Below, in pieces: positions 15,896 to 25,133 of a stretch of DNA of 64,000 nt. The position numbers and the translations under genes were made by a program. Source of the stretch: Micromonospora tulbaghiae (GTDB lineage: Bacteria > Actinomycetota > Actinomycetes > Mycobacteriales > Micromonosporaceae). The stretch is from positions 58,706 to 122,705 of the forward strand of contig NZ_FMCQ01000014.1 in NCBI RefSeq assembly GCF_900091605.1, written 5' to 3'. The notes under the pieces are model-generated. The model was not told the DNA's origin. It searched no databases and saw only the letters and a list, made by a program, of their open reading frames with translations. How positions within the stretch are numbered: position 1 is the first letter of the stretch; each line of letters opens with the position of its first letter.

Positions 15896-16780
15896 TCAGG
15901 TTAGGCGGTGGGCTGTGTCGGGGCGGAGTGGGAGGACGGCGTCGGGGTGCAGGATCGCGGCTATCGTCTCGGCGCCGTCGACCAGGCGCGGGCCGGCGCG
16001 CACGATCAGACCATCCGCGTCCAGCGCCCACACCTGCGCGTCCGGGAAGTGCCCGGCCACCGTGGCGGCCTGCTCGGCCGCGCCGTCGAGGCGGAACCCG
16101 CACGGCGCGACCAGCACCACCTCGGGGCGGGCGGCCCGCAGGGCGTCCCAGGTGGTCGGCGCGGACCGGGCGCCCCGATGGGTGGCGACCGGCTCGCCGC
16201 CGGCGACGTCGACCAGGTCCGGGATCCAGTGCCCGGCGCCGAACGGCGGGTCCACCCATTCGACCACCGCGACCCGGCGCCGGGGCCGGCCCGCCACCGC
16301 CGCGCCGACCGCCGCGAGCCGGGCACGCAGACCGTCGACCAGGGCCTCCGCGCGATCCGGCACCCGGGCCGCAGCGCCCACCGCGCGGATCGACTCCAGC
16401 ACGTCGTCGAGGGTGTACGGGTCGAGCGACAGCACGTCGGCCCGGCACCCCAGGTGCTCCACGGCGTCGGCGACCCGGCCCGAGGGCAGCGCGCACACGC
16501 GGCAGAGATCCTGGGTGAGGATGAGGTCCGGGTCCAGCCCGGCGAGCGCCCCGGCGTGCAGCGTGTAGAGGTCGGCACCGGCCGCTACCTGCGCCCGGAC
16601 GTACGCGTCGATGTCGCCGGGACTCATGCCCCGGGTGTCCCGGCCGCCGACGACCACAGTGGTGCCCGACCGGTACGACGCGGGCACCTCGCACTCGAAC
16701 GTGACGCCGACCAGGTCGTCACCGAGGCCGAGCGCGTACACGATCTCGGTGGCGGAGGGGAGCAGGGAGACCAGCCGCAT
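15896..16780 (-). CDS. BtuF-like cobalamin/metal-chelate binding protein, no signal peptide
   Basis: The protein (294 aa from ATG 16780) begins MRLVSLLPSATEIVYALGLG, the classic start of the periplasmic-binding fold used for cobalamin and haem-like ligands. It continues with DLYTLHAGALAGLDPDLILTQ and LCRVCALP, then WVDPPFGAGHWIPDLVDVAGG. There is no signal peptide or lipobox, and no BtuC/BtuD gene is nearby, so it may act in the cytoplasm or as a stand-alone protein of the cobalamin-binding family. A longer start at 16840 adds a Pro/Arg-rich stretch without homology. The start choice rests on family comparison. Confidence 0.8.
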   Translation of the reverse strand: MRLVSLLPSATEIVYALGLGDDLVGVTFECEVPASYRSGTTVVVGGRDTRGMSPGDIDAYVRAQVAAGADLYTLHAGALAGLDPDLILTQDLCRVCALPSGRVADAVEHLGCRADVLSLDPYTLDDVLESIRAVGAAARVPDRAEALVDGLRARLAAVGAAVAGRPRRRVAVVEWVDPPFGAGHWIPDLVDVAGGEPVATHRGARSAPTTWDALRAARPEVVLVAPCGFRLDGAAEQAATVAGHFPDAQVWALDADGLIVRAGPRLVDGAETIAAILHPDAVLPLRPDTAHRLT

Positions 16781-16857
16781 GCCCGCCATCATGCCCCGCG
16801 GACGGACCGCCCCGGCCCGGGGCCGGTCCGGTGCGGACATCGGGCCGCCCTCGGGCC

Positions 16858-16885
16858 TTGCCGGGACGCCGTACCCGCTTAGACT
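16858..16885 (+). promoter_or_regulatory. sigma-A type promoter for cupredoxin lipoprotein gene
   Basis: TTGCCG (16858-16863) and TAGACT (16880-16885) are separated by 16 bp. The leader to ATG 16979 would be about 87 nt. Confidence 0.55.
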
Positions 16886-16978
16886 CTGCTGACTCCGCCG
16901 AGCCCCCCGGGCGGTGTGCCGGGGTGCGTCGGCGCCCCGTTCCGGTCAGCCCGTCTGACCTGCGCTCCGGAGAACCCG

Positions 16979-17677
16979 ATGAAGAGCCGTACCGCCGCCG
17001 TCCTGACCATCCTCTGCGCGGCCACCGCGCTCACCGCCTGCGGTGACGACGAGCCCGCGCCGAAAGGCCAGCAGGTGCCGGTGACCGCCACCGACACCAG
17101 CTGCGAGGTCACCACCACGCTGTTCACGCCGGGCACCGTCACGTTCACAGTGACCAACCGGGGTCAGCAGGCCACCGGGGTCTACGTCTACGGCCGGGAG
17201 GGTGACGCCTTCACCAAGGTGATCGCCGAGGTCGCGGACGTGCCGGCGGGCCGCACCGGCGACCTGCGCGCGTCGCTGCAGACCGGCACGTACGAGGTGG
17301 CCTGCAAGCCGGGCCGGCAGGGCGACGGCGTGCGGACCCGGATCACCGTCTCCGACGACGGCAATCTCGCCAGCGCCGCGGCCGAGGTGGCCTACGACCG
17401 GTCGGTGACGATCGAGCTGACCGACGACGCGATGAACGGCGTGGACGCGCTGATCGCCGAGCCCGGCGAGAAGCTCGCGTTCAAGGTGACGAACAAGACC
17501 GCCGGGGCCCGGACGCTGTACGTGCTCAACCCCGAGGGCAAGCGGGTCGCCGAGATGAAGGCCGAGGCCAACGGCACCGCCGAGACCGTGGTGACGCTGG
17601 GCGCGGCGGGGGACTGGTCGCTGAAGGTCAAGGGCGACGGCGTGCCGTCGGTGAGCAAGCCGCTGGTGGTCCGCTGA
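16979..17677 (+). CDS. lipoprotein with EfeO-like cupredoxin domain
   Basis: A 232-aa exported lipoprotein. The lipobox LTAC puts the lipidated Cys at about residue 21, after a short signal peptide. ATG 16979 has CCGGAG 6 nt upstream. Residues 35-125 (TSCEVTTTLFTPGTVTFTVT ... YEVACKPG) match the beta-sandwich found at the N-terminus of EfeO iron-uptake proteins. A second similar beta domain fills residues 125-232 (VTIELTDDAMNGVDALIAEP, KVTNKT). The EfeO peptidase-like part and EfeU/EfeB are absent here. A role in metal binding is inferred only. Confidence 0.75.
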   Translation: MKSRTAAVLTILCAATALTACGDDEPAPKGQQVPVTATDTSCEVTTTLFTPGTVTFTVTNRGQQATGVYVYGREGDAFTKVIAEVADVPAGRTGDLRASLQTGTYEVACKPGRQGDGVRTRITVSDDGNLASAAAEVAYDRSVTIELTDDAMNGVDALIAEPGEKLAFKVTNKTAGARTLYVLNPEGKRVAEMKAEANGTAETVVTLGAAGDWSLKVKGDGVPSVSKPLVVR

Positions 17678-17796
17678 GGCGCAGCAGCGTCGATCCGAAG
17701 TCGGTCGATCCGGGTGCATCCACCGGGGACGGTCGGGGCGAAGCAATGGTCGTGACGACAGTCACGGACCTGGTCGCTTCGACGAAAGGCTCCCCG

Positions 17797-18447
17797 ATGA
17801 ACATCGCTCGTCTCGCCGCCCGGCTGGCCGTGGCCACCACCGCCGCGGCGGTGGCCACCACCGCCGTCGCCGTGCCCGCCCAGGCCGGCGCCAAGCAGCC
17901 GGGTACGCGGTCGCTGGCGGCAGTGCTCACCGCCGACAAGAGCGGCTTCGACCGCAACTCGCGGGACTTCGACGTCCTCACGAAGGCGGTCCTGACGGTG
18001 TTGCAGGCCAAGCCGGACTCGCCGGTGAAGGTGCTCACCGACGGCACCGTCGCGCTGACCGCGTTCGTGCCGAACGACTACGCGTTCCGCGAGCTGGTGC
18101 GGGACATCACCGCCGCGAGGAAGCTGCCCGGCGAGAAGGCCGCGTTCGACGCGGTCGCCGGCCTGGGCGTGGACACCGTGGAGGACGTCCTGCTCTACCA
18201 CGTCGTGCCCGGCGCGACGATCGACCGGAAGGCGGCGCTGAAGGCCGACGGCGCGGACCTGACCACCGCGCTCGGCGCCACCGTCGAGGTGGACGTGAAG
18301 CGCTGCTGGTACGGCCGCGATGTGCGCCTGGTCGACGCCGACACCAGCGACCGCAACGCGCGGGTGGTTCGGTACGACATCAACAAGGGCAACAAGCAGA
18401 TCGCGCACGCGGTGGACCGGGTGCTGCGCCCGATCGACCTGCCCTGA
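17797..18447 (+). CDS. secreted fasciclin (FAS1) domain protein
   Basis: A 216-aa protein with a signal peptide of about 31 residues (MNIARLAARLAVATT ... VPAQAGA). It has one FAS1 domain with the marks VLTDGTVALTAFVPNDYAF and DTVEDVLLYHVVPG, and ends NKQIAHAVDRVLRP. FAS1 domains mediate adhesion or ligand binding outside the cell. ATG 17797 has GAAAGG 7 nt upstream, which decides against the earlier in-frame ATG at 17746. A perfect terminator follows. Confidence 0.88.
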   Translation: MNIARLAARLAVATTAAAVATTAVAVPAQAGAKQPGTRSLAAVLTADKSGFDRNSRDFDVLTKAVLTVLQAKPDSPVKVLTDGTVALTAFVPNDYAFRELVRDITAARKLPGEKAAFDAVAGLGVDTVEDVLLYHVVPGATIDRKAALKADGADLTTALGATVEVDVKRCWYGRDVRLVDADTSDRNARVVRYDINKGNKQIAHAVDRVLRPIDLP

Positions 18448-18459
18448 CCCACCCCCGCC

Positions 18460-18490
18460 ACGGCGCCCGGCACCCCCTGCCGGGCGCCGT
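18460..18490 (+). terminator. terminator after fasciclin gene
   Basis: ACGGCGCCCGGCA pairs perfectly with TGCCGGGCGCCGT over a CCCCC loop. Confidence 0.85.
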
Positions 18491-18550
18491 CGGCGTGCGC
18501 CGGACATTCGCCGCCTGACCTGCCTCTGGTGGGCGGCGCGAGCCGTGCCG

Positions 18551-18556
18551 TACGGT
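18551..18556 (+). promoter_or_regulatory. leaderless promoter of lipid kinase gene (-10 TACGGT)
   Basis: TACGGT ends 7 nt before GTG 18564. It overlaps the alternative GTG at 18555, which argues against that start. Confidence 0.5.
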
Positions 18557-18563
18557 GCTCGCC

Positions 18564-19481
18564 GTGACCGCGCACGATCATGTCCCGTCCGGCCCCGTCG
18601 CCGTGCTCGCCAACCCGACAGCGGGCCGGGGGCGGCACCGCGGACTGCTGCCCGGGATCCTGGAGCGCCTCGCCTCGGCGGGCCGCCCGGTCGAGCTGCT
18701 GCGCGCGCGTACCCCCGAGGAGGCGGAGGCGGCGTGCCACGCCGCGGTCACCGGCGGCGCCGGGGCACTCGTGGCGGTGGGCGGCGACGGCACGATGCAC
18801 CGCGCGTTGCAGGCGGTCGCCGGCACCGACGTGCCGTTCGGGCCGGTACCGGCGGGCACCGGCAACGACTTCGCGGTGGACACCGGCTTCCCGGCCGACC
18901 CGACGGCCGCCGTCGAGGTGATCACCGCGGTGCTCGCCGCCGGCCGCGCCCGGCCGGTCGACCTGGCGCGGCTGTCCCGGCCCGGGGAGGCCGACCGCTG
19001 GTTCGGCGCGGTGCTCGCGGCCGGCTTCGACGCGATCGTCAACGAACGCGCCAACCGGATGCGCTGGCCGCGCGGCCCCCGCCGGTACGACCTGGCGATA
19101 GTGGTGGAGCTGGCCCGGCTGCGGCCACGCCGCTACCGGCTGGTCCTCGACGGGGTGGCGCAGGAGGTGGACGCGGTGCTGGTCGCGGTCGGCAACACGG
19201 CCAGCTACGGCGGCGGCATGCGGATCTGCCCGGACGCCGACCCGCACGACGGCCTGCTGGACGTGGTGGTCGGCGGGCGCTTCGACAGGCGCACGCTGAT
19301 GCGGGTCAAGCCGCAGATCTACCGGGGCACCCACGTCACGCACCCGTTGGCGCGCGTCTACCGGGCGCGGACGGTGGAGCTGTCCGCCGAGGGCATCACC
19401 ACGTACGCCGACGGGGAGCGCTCCTTCGACCTGCCGGTCACTGTCACCGCCGTCCCAGCGGCGCTGCGGCTGCTGCGCTGA
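18564..19481 (+). CDS. diacylglycerol/sphingosine kinase family lipid kinase
   Basis: A 305-aa soluble enzyme of the DAGK catalytic family (YegS/DgkB-like), expected to phosphorylate diacylglycerol or a related lipid with ATP. Motifs are VLANPTAGRGR (N-terminal loop), LVAVGGDGTMHRAL (the GGDGT nucleotide site) and GPVPAGTGNDFAVD. C-terminal marks are NTASYGGGMRICPDADPHDG and ADGERSFDLP. The substrate cannot be read from the sequence. The 3' end overlaps the convergent EamA gene by 38 bp. Confidence 0.9.
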   Translation: MTAHDHVPSGPVAVLANPTAGRGRHRGLLPGILERLASAGRPVELLRARTPEEAEAACHAAVTGGAGALVAVGGDGTMHRALQAVAGTDVPFGPVPAGTGNDFAVDTGFPADPTAAVEVITAVLAAGRARPVDLARLSRPGEADRWFGAVLAAGFDAIVNERANRMRWPRGPRRYDLAIVVELARLRPRRYRLVLDGVAQEVDAVLVAVGNTASYGGGMRICPDADPHDGLLDVVVGGRFDRRTLMRVKPQIYRGTHVTHPLARVYRARTVELSAEGITTYADGERSFDLPVTVTAVPAALRLLR

Positions 19482-20394
19482 CCGCCGCCGGGGCGGCCGG
19501 CGGCACGGCGGAAGGCGGGTCCGGTAAGGGCGGGACGGCGGCGTGGACCGTGCCGGCGCTCGCGGCCACCACGAGCGCGATGGCGAGCACCTCGACCGGG
19601 CGCAACGCCTGGCCGAGCACCAGCCAGCCGGCCACCGCGGCGATCGCCGGGCCGAGACTCATCATCACCGCGAACGTCGCGGTCGGCAGCCGCCGCAGCG
19701 CGGCCAGTTCCAGGCTGTACGGCAGCACCGAGGCGAGCAGCGCCAGCCCGGTACCGAGCCCCAGCACCACCGGGTCGGCGAGGCGACCGCCGCCGTCGGC
19801 CAGCCCGAACGGCAGGGTGAGCAGCGCCGCGACGGTCAGGGCGAGGGCCAGCCCGTCGGCGCCGGGGAACCGTGCGCCGATCCGCGCCGAGCAGACGATG
19901 TACGCGGCCCACATGGCGCCCGCCGTCAGCGCCAGCGCGGCGCCGGCCGGGTCGAGCCGGTCGAACCCGCCCTGCCCGAGCAGGACCACACCGGCCAGCG
20001 CCAGCGCGGCCCAGCACCAGGCGGCCACCCGGCGCGCGGCGATCACCGACAGCGCCAGCGGGCCGAGCACCTCCAGGGTGACGGCCGGGCCGAGCGGGAT
20101 CCGCTCGATCGCCTGGTAGAAGATCGAGTTCATGCCGGCCAGGGCCAGCCCGAACGCCAGTACCGCCGCCCAGTCGCGGCGCCCGTACCCGCGTACCCGC
20201 GGCCGGCAGAACACGAGCATCAGCAGCGCGCCGATGGTCAGTCGCAGCGTCACCGCCCCGGCCACCCCGGTACGCGGGAACAGCAGCGCGGCCAGCGCGG
20301 AGCCGAACTGCACCGACAGCGCCCCGCCGAGCACCAGCGCGACCCCGCCGAGCCGTCCCGGCGCACGCGGCGGCAAGGGGTGGGCACCGGTCAT
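19444..20394 (-). CDS. EamA/RhtA-type drug-metabolite exporter
   Basis: A 316-aa membrane protein with ten hydrophobic helices in two EamA repeats (about 15-145 and 150-290). It resembles RhtA-type threonine/homoserine exporters, with MNSIFYQAIERIPLGPAVTLEVLGPL as the best-conserved region. The C-terminus is an Ala/Pro-rich tail. ATG 20394 follows TACCGT by 7 nt on the minus strand with no ribosome site. Substrate is unknown. Confidence 0.88.
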   Translation of the reverse strand: MTGAHPLPPRAPGRLGGVALVLGGALSVQFGSALAALLFPRTGVAGAVTLRLTIGALLMLVFCRPRVRGYGRRDWAAVLAFGLALAGMNSIFYQAIERIPLGPAVTLEVLGPLALSVIAARRVAAWCWAALALAGVVLLGQGGFDRLDPAGAALALTAGAMWAAYIVCSARIGARFPGADGLALALTVAALLTLPFGLADGGGRLADPVVLGLGTGLALLASVLPYSLELAALRRLPTATFAVMMSLGPAIAAVAGWLVLGQALRPVEVLAIALVVAASAGTVHAAVPPLPDPPSAVPPAAPAAVSAAAAAPLGRR

Positions 20395-20401
20395 GCCCCT
20401 G

Positions 20402-20407
20402 ACGGTA
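20402..20407 (-). promoter_or_regulatory. leaderless promoter of EamA exporter (-10 TACCGT)
   Basis: On the minus strand TACCGT is followed by 7 nt and then ATG 20394. Confidence 0.5.
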
Positions 20408-20449
20408 TCCGGTGCGCCGCGACGGGTTCGCGCCGCTGGGGGTGTGCGC

Positions 20450-21214
20450 TCAGGCGGCCCCGGCCAGGTCCAGCACCGCGCCGAGCCCGTTCGGGCGGCC
20501 GGCGTCGGCGCAGGGCAGCACCAGCACCCCGCACCCGGCCGCCACGGCACCCGCGTCGGCCGGCGTGTCGCCCACCATGAGCGTGCGCTCCGGGTCGACG
20601 CCGAGCATCCCGCAGGCCCGCAGGAAGATGCCCGGGTCCGGCTTGCAGCGCCCCACCTCGTACGACAGCGCGTACGCGTCGACGAGCGCGTCGAAGTCCC
20701 AGGCGGCGAACAGCGGCCGCAGGTCGAAGCCGATGTTGCTGACCACCGCCACCTTCACCCCGGCGGAGCGCAGCGCTCCCAGCACGGGGGCGGTGTCCGG
20801 GTACGGCACCCAGCCCTCGGGCACCAGCACCCGCTCGTAGAGCGCGTCGGCGAACCCGTCGATGCCGGTGTCCACCGTCTCGGCCAGCCCGGTGTACGCG
20901 CCCCGGTGCGCGTGCGGGTAGAGATCACGGTCGGCCCACAGCTCGGCCAGCCGGGGCGGCACCCGTGCCGGCAGCGGGCCGCCGGCACGCCCGGCGGTGA
21001 GCAGCCGGTCGGCCAGCGAGGTGGCCCGGATCCGGTCCAGCTCGACGCCGCAGGCGGACGCGGCGGCGAGCACCCAGGCCAGCGGCTCCTCCACCTGGGC
21101 GAGGGTGCCGTGGAAGTCGAAGAGCACCGCCTCCACCGGCCGGCGGGACGGGCCCGGGCGGACGGCGTCGTCGGCGCCGCTCGAGACGTGGGGCAGTTCG
21201 GTACGGTCCGGCAC
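20450..21214 (-). CDS. HAD-superfamily hydrolase
   Basis: A 254-aa phosphatase-like protein. Motif I is VLFDFHGTLAQ, motif II VAVVSNIGF, motif III the Lys in GRCKPDPGIF and motif IV MVGDTPADAGA. In motif I the second Asp of DxD is replaced by His (DFHGT), which also occurs in some HAD members. GTG 21214 is chosen because TAGGGT lies 7 nt upstream on the minus strand; the open frame extends further but through the promoter of the divergent helicase. Substrate is unknown. Confidence 0.85.
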   Translation of the reverse strand: MPDRTELPHVSSGADDAVRPGPSRRPVEAVLFDFHGTLAQVEEPLAWVLAAASACGVELDRIRATSLADRLLTAGRAGGPLPARVPPRLAELWADRDLYPHAHRGAYTGLAETVDTGIDGFADALYERVLVPEGWVPYPDTAPVLGALRSAGVKVAVVSNIGFDLRPLFAAWDFDALVDAYALSYEVGRCKPDPGIFLRACGMLGVDPERTLMVGDTPADAGAVAAGCGVLVLPCADAGRPNGLGAVLDLAGAA

Positions 21215-21221
21215 GTCGTGC

Positions 21222-21227
21222 ACCCTA
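21222..21227 (-). promoter_or_regulatory. leaderless promoter of HAD gene (-10 TAGGGT)
   Basis: On the minus strand TAGGGT is 7 nt before GTG 21214. Confidence 0.5.
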
Positions 21228-21286
21228 CCGACCGCTCCGACCGTCCTGCCGGATGGCCTTGACCGGTACTCCTCGGCGGCACCGAT

Positions 21287-21292
21287 TAATCT
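21287..21292 (+). promoter_or_regulatory. leaderless promoter of helicase gene (-10 TAATCT)
   Basis: TAATCT is 7 nt before ATG 21300. It is divergent from the HAD promoter, with 59 bp between the two hexamers. Confidence 0.5.
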
Positions 21293-21299
21293 TGGATCC

Positions 21300-24080
21300 A
21301 TGTCGAGCCCCGCCGAGCGGTACGCCGCGGCGCGCCGCCGGGCCGCGCAGGCCTCCGCCTTCCCGGCCCTGGACGAATTCTCGCTGGATCTCGGGTTCGA
21401 TCTCGACGACTTCCAGCGCGAGGCGTGCGAGGCGCTGGAGCGGGGCAGCGGCGTGCTGGTCTGCGCTCCCACCGGCGCCGGCAAGACCGTGGTGGGTGAG
21501 TTCGCGGTGCACCTGGCGCTGCGCGGCCGGCCCGGCGGCGACGCGTCCGCGACCCGGCGCAAGTGCTTCTACACCACGCCGATCAAGGCGCTGTCCAACC
21601 AGAAGTACCACGACCTGGTGGACCGCTACGGCGCCGAGCACGTCGGCCTGCTCACCGGCGACAACGCGATCAACGGCGACGCGCCGGTGGTGGTGATGAC
21701 CACCGAGGTGCTGCGCAACATGCTCTACGCCGGCTCGGCCACGCTGGAGGGCCTGGCGTACGTGGTGATGGACGAGGTCCACTACCTGGCCGACCGGTTC
21801 CGCGGCGGGGTCTGGGAAGAGGTGATCATCCACCTGCCCGAGTCGGTCACGCTCGTGTCGCTGTCGGCCACCGTGTCCAACGCCGAGGAGTTCGCCGACT
21901 GGCTGGTCACCGTGCGCGGCGAGACCGCGGTGGTGGTCTCCGAGCACCGGCCGGTGCCGCTGTGGCAGCACATGCTCGTCGGCAAGCGGATGTTCGACCT
22001 GTTCCACGACGCCGACGCGGCCCGCAAGCACGACGTGCACCCCGAGCTGCTGCGCTACACCCGGGACACGATGCGCCGGCTGGAGCTGGGCGAGGGCCGC
22101 AGCGCCGGTCCCGGCGGCGGGCGGCGCGGCCCCCGCTGGCGCGGTCCGATGCGCCCGGACATCGTCGACCGGCTCGACCGGGAGGGACTGCTCCCGGCGA
22201 TCCTGTTCATCTTCAGCCGGGCCGGCTGCGACGCCGCCGTGCAGCAGTGCCTCGCGGCCGGGCTGCGCCTCACCTCCCCGGAGGAACGCGCCGAGATCCG
22301 CCGGGTGGTGGAGTCCCGGGTCACCGCCATCCCCGGCGAGGACCTGTCGGTGCTCGGCTACTGGGAGTGGCTCGACGGCCTGGAGCGCGGCCTGGCCGCC
22401 CACCACGCCGGCATGCTCCCCGCCTTCAAGGAGGTCGTCGAGGAGCTGTTCGTGCGCGGACTGGTCAAGGCCGTCTTCGCCACCGAGACGCTCGCGCTGG
22501 GCATCAACATGCCGGCCCGCTGCGTGGTGCTGGAACGCCTGGTCAAGTTCAACGGCGAGGCCCACGTCGACCTCACCCCCGGCGAGTACACCCAGCTCAC
22601 CGGCCGGGCCGGCCGCCGGGGCATCGACGTGGAGGGCCACGCGGTGGTGGTCTGGTCGCCGGAGACCGACCCCCGGCACGTCGCCGGGCTCGCCTCCACC
22701 CGCACCTACCCGCTGCGTTCCAGCTTCCGGCCGTCGTACAACATGGCCGTCAACCTGGTCGGCAGCGTCGGCGCGGCGCCGGCCCGGGAACTGCTGGAGT
22801 CCTCGTTCGCGCAGTTCCAGGCCGACCGGTCGGTGGTCGGCCTGGCCCGCCAGGTGCAGCGCAACACCGAGACCATCGACGCGTACGGCGCGGAGGCCGC
22901 CTGCCACCACGGCGACTTCGACGAGTACTTCGCGCTGCGGGTGGCCATCGCCGACCGGGAACGCGCCATCGCCCGGCAGGGGCAGACCCAGCGCAAGGCG
23001 GCGGCCGTCGCCTCGCTGGAGCGGCTGCGGGTCGGTGACGTGATCCGGGTGCCGTCCGGTCGGCGGGCCGGACTGGCGGTGGTGCTGGACCCGGCCACCG
23101 GCGGGTTCGGCGAGCCCCGGCCGCTGGTCCTCACCCAGGACCGCTGGGCCGGACGGGTCACCCCCGGCGACTTCACCACCCCGGCCGAGGTACTCACCCG
23201 CATCCGGGTGCCGAAGCACTTCAACCACCGATCGCCCGCGGCCCGGCGGGATCTGGCCGCCGCGGTCAGCGGCACCGGCCTGGACCGGCACGGCGGCCGG
23301 CGGGGCGGCCGGTCCCGTCAGGCGGCGGGGGAGGACCACCGGCTCAGCCAGCTCCGCGTCGAGCTGCGCGCCCACCCGTGTCACGCCTGCCCGGACCGGG
23401 AGGAGCACGCCCGCTGGGCGGAGCGGCGGCGCCGGCTGGAACGCGACACCGAGGAGCTGCGTGAGCGGGTGTCCGGGCGGACCGGCTCGCTGGCCCGTAC
23501 CTTCGACCGGATCGTGGCGTTGCTGACGGCGCGCGGCTACCTGGCCGCCGACGGCGAGGTCACCGACGCCGGACGGATGCTGGCCCGGATCTGGACCGAG
23601 GCGGACCTGCTGGTGGCCGAGTGCCTGCGCCGCCGGGTGTGGGACGGCCTGTCCCCGGCCGAGCTGGCCGCCGCCGTGTCGGTGGTGGTGTTCGAGGCCC
23701 GGCGGGACGTCGACGAGCGGGCGTCGCTGCCGCGCGGCGCGGTGGCCGACGCGGTCGACGAGACGCTGAAGCTGTGGGGCGACATCGAGGCGGACGAGGC
23801 GGCGCGCGGCCTGGCCGTGACCCGGGAACCGGATCTCGGCTTCGCCTGGCCGATCTACCGGTGGGCGCGCGGCGAGGCGCTGGCGAAGGTGCTGGCCAGC
23901 GGCCACCAGATCGACGGGGAGATGCCGGCCGGCGACTTCGTCCGCTGGGCGCGTCAGGTGGTCGACCTGCTCGGGCAGGTCGCCGACTCGGGCGGCGCCT
24001 CGGCCGAGCTGCGTTCTACCGCCCGGCAGGCCATCGCGGCGGTCAACCGTGGCGTGCTGGCCTACCACGCCTCCGCCTGA
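21300..24080 (+). CDS. Ski2/Mtr4-like DEVH-box RNA helicase
   Basis: A 926-aa superfamily 2 helicase of the type annotated HelY in mycobacteria. Walker A is APTGAGKT (56-63), the DEVH box is MDEVHYLAD (Asp158), motif III is SLSATVSNAEEFADW, and the C-terminal RecA domain has FATETLALGINMPA and QLTGRAGRRGID. After residue 490 come the Mtr4/Ski2-like regions and a C-terminal helical DSHCT-type domain (about 760-926). It probably unwinds structured RNA during decay or processing. The ATG starts 7 nt after TAATCT, so the transcript looks leaderless. Confidence 0.92.
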   Translation: MSSPAERYAAARRRAAQASAFPALDEFSLDLGFDLDDFQREACEALERGSGVLVCAPTGAGKTVVGEFAVHLALRGRPGGDASATRRKCFYTTPIKALSNQKYHDLVDRYGAEHVGLLTGDNAINGDAPVVVMTTEVLRNMLYAGSATLEGLAYVVMDEVHYLADRFRGGVWEEVIIHLPESVTLVSLSATVSNAEEFADWLVTVRGETAVVVSEHRPVPLWQHMLVGKRMFDLFHDADAARKHDVHPELLRYTRDTMRRLELGEGRSAGPGGGRRGPRWRGPMRPDIVDRLDREGLLPAILFIFSRAGCDAAVQQCLAAGLRLTSPEERAEIRRVVESRVTAIPGEDLSVLGYWEWLDGLERGLAAHHAGMLPAFKEVVEELFVRGLVKAVFATETLALGINMPARCVVLERLVKFNGEAHVDLTPGEYTQLTGRAGRRGIDVEGHAVVVWSPETDPRHVAGLASTRTYPLRSSFRPSYNMAVNLVGSVGAAPARELLESSFAQFQADRSVVGLARQVQRNTETIDAYGAEAACHHGDFDEYFALRVAIADRERAIARQGQTQRKAAAVASLERLRVGDVIRVPSGRRAGLAVVLDPATGGFGEPRPLVLTQDRWAGRVTPGDFTTPAEVLTRIRVPKHFNHRSPAARRDLAAAVSGTGLDRHGGRRGGRSRQAAGEDHRLSQLRVELRAHPCHACPDREEHARWAERRRRLERDTEELRERVSGRTGSLARTFDRIVALLTARGYLAADGEVTDAGRMLARIWTEADLLVAECLRRRVWDGLSPAELAAAVSVVVFEARRDVDERASLPRGAVADAVDETLKLWGDIEADEAARGLAVTREPDLGFAWPIYRWARGEALAKVLASGHQIDGEMPAGDFVRWARQVVDLLGQVADSGGASAELRSTARQAIAAVNRGVLAYHASA

Positions 24081-24245
24081 CGGTCACTTTCGGTCAGCGA
24101 TTGCCGGAAATCGACGCATCGCTGTGTCACGGCGGCACCACCCCGCGAATTGTCGGGGGGTCGATGCACGCCCTGGTCAGGGCCTATCCCATCATTGCCC
24201 CGGGCGCCGTGGGTCGCGCTGAGCCGAGGGTGAGGGAAGGGCGTC

Positions 24246-25133
24246 GTGGGCGAGATCAATCACTTCGAGTACGGATGGATCACACCCGCGCTCAGCTACG
24301 CGTTGTCGGTGCTCGGCTCGGCACTCGGGCTGGTCTGCGCCGGGCGGATCCGGACCGCCACGAGCGCCGGCCAGCGGGCCTGGTGGGGCCTGCTCGCCGC
24401 CTGGGCGCTGGGCGGCACCGCCATCTGGGCCATGCACTTCATGGCGATGCTCGGGTTCGCCGTCGGCGGCACCCGGATCCGCTACGACGTGCCGCTGACG
24501 GCCGCCAGCACGGCGATCGCGGTGGCGGCGGTCGGCATCGGGCTGGCGATCGTGGGCACCGGCCGGCTCGCCGCGCCCCGGCTGATCGCCGGCGGGTTCT
24601 TCACCGGCGCCGGGGTGGCCGCCATGCACTACACCGGCATGGCCGCCATGCGCCTGGACGGCTCGCTCGGCTACGACCCGCTGCGGGTGACCCTGTCCGT
24701 GGTCATCGCGATCGTGGCCGCCACGGTGGCGCTCTGGCTGGCGATGACCGTCCGCCGGGGGATCGCCATCGCCGCGTCGGCGCTGGTCATGGGCATCGCG
24801 GTCAACGGTATGCACTTCACCGGCATGAGCGCGCTGTCGGTGCACCTGCACGAGAGCCGCGGTCCGGCCTCCGGCACCGAGGTGAGCGGGCTGCTGGTGC
24901 CGATCGTGCTGGCGGTGGTCTTCGGCGTGGTCGGGCTCGTCTACGCGCTGCTCGCCGCGCCGTCCGACGACGACCGGGCCGGGGCCGCGTACGTCAGCGC
25001 GCGGCTCGACGAGGGGCCGCAGACCGTGGCCGCCGAACCCGCGCCGGACCCGGTCGGCCTGCGGGCCCGGTCGACGCTGGCGCAGCCCGGCGCGCAGTTC
25101 CCGTCCCGGCGGAGCACCGACCGCCCATCGTGA
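24246..25133 (+). CDS. MHYT-domain integral membrane sensor
   Basis: A 295-aa protein with seven hydrophobic helices. Three MHYT signatures are visible: WAMHFMAM, AAMHYTGMAAM and NGMHFTGMSAL. MHYT domains are proposed to bind copper and sense O2, CO or NO. No GGDEF, EAL or kinase domain is fused; the C-terminal 50 residues are a hydrophilic tail, so it must signal through a partner or act as a membrane protein itself. GTG 24246 has GAGGGAAGG upstream. The stop codon lies in a hairpin shared with the convergent exonuclease gene. Confidence 0.9.
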   Translation: MGEINHFEYGWITPALSYALSVLGSALGLVCAGRIRTATSAGQRAWWGLLAAWALGGTAIWAMHFMAMLGFAVGGTRIRYDVPLTAASTAIAVAAVGIGLAIVGTGRLAAPRLIAGGFFTGAGVAAMHYTGMAAMRLDGSLGYDPLRVTLSVVIAIVAATVALWLAMTVRRGIAIAASALVMGIAVNGMHFTGMSALSVHLHESRGPASGTEVSGLLVPIVLAVVFGVVGLVYALLAAPSDDDRAGAAYVSARLDEGPQTVAAEPAPDPVGLRARSTLAQPGAQFPSRRSTDRPS

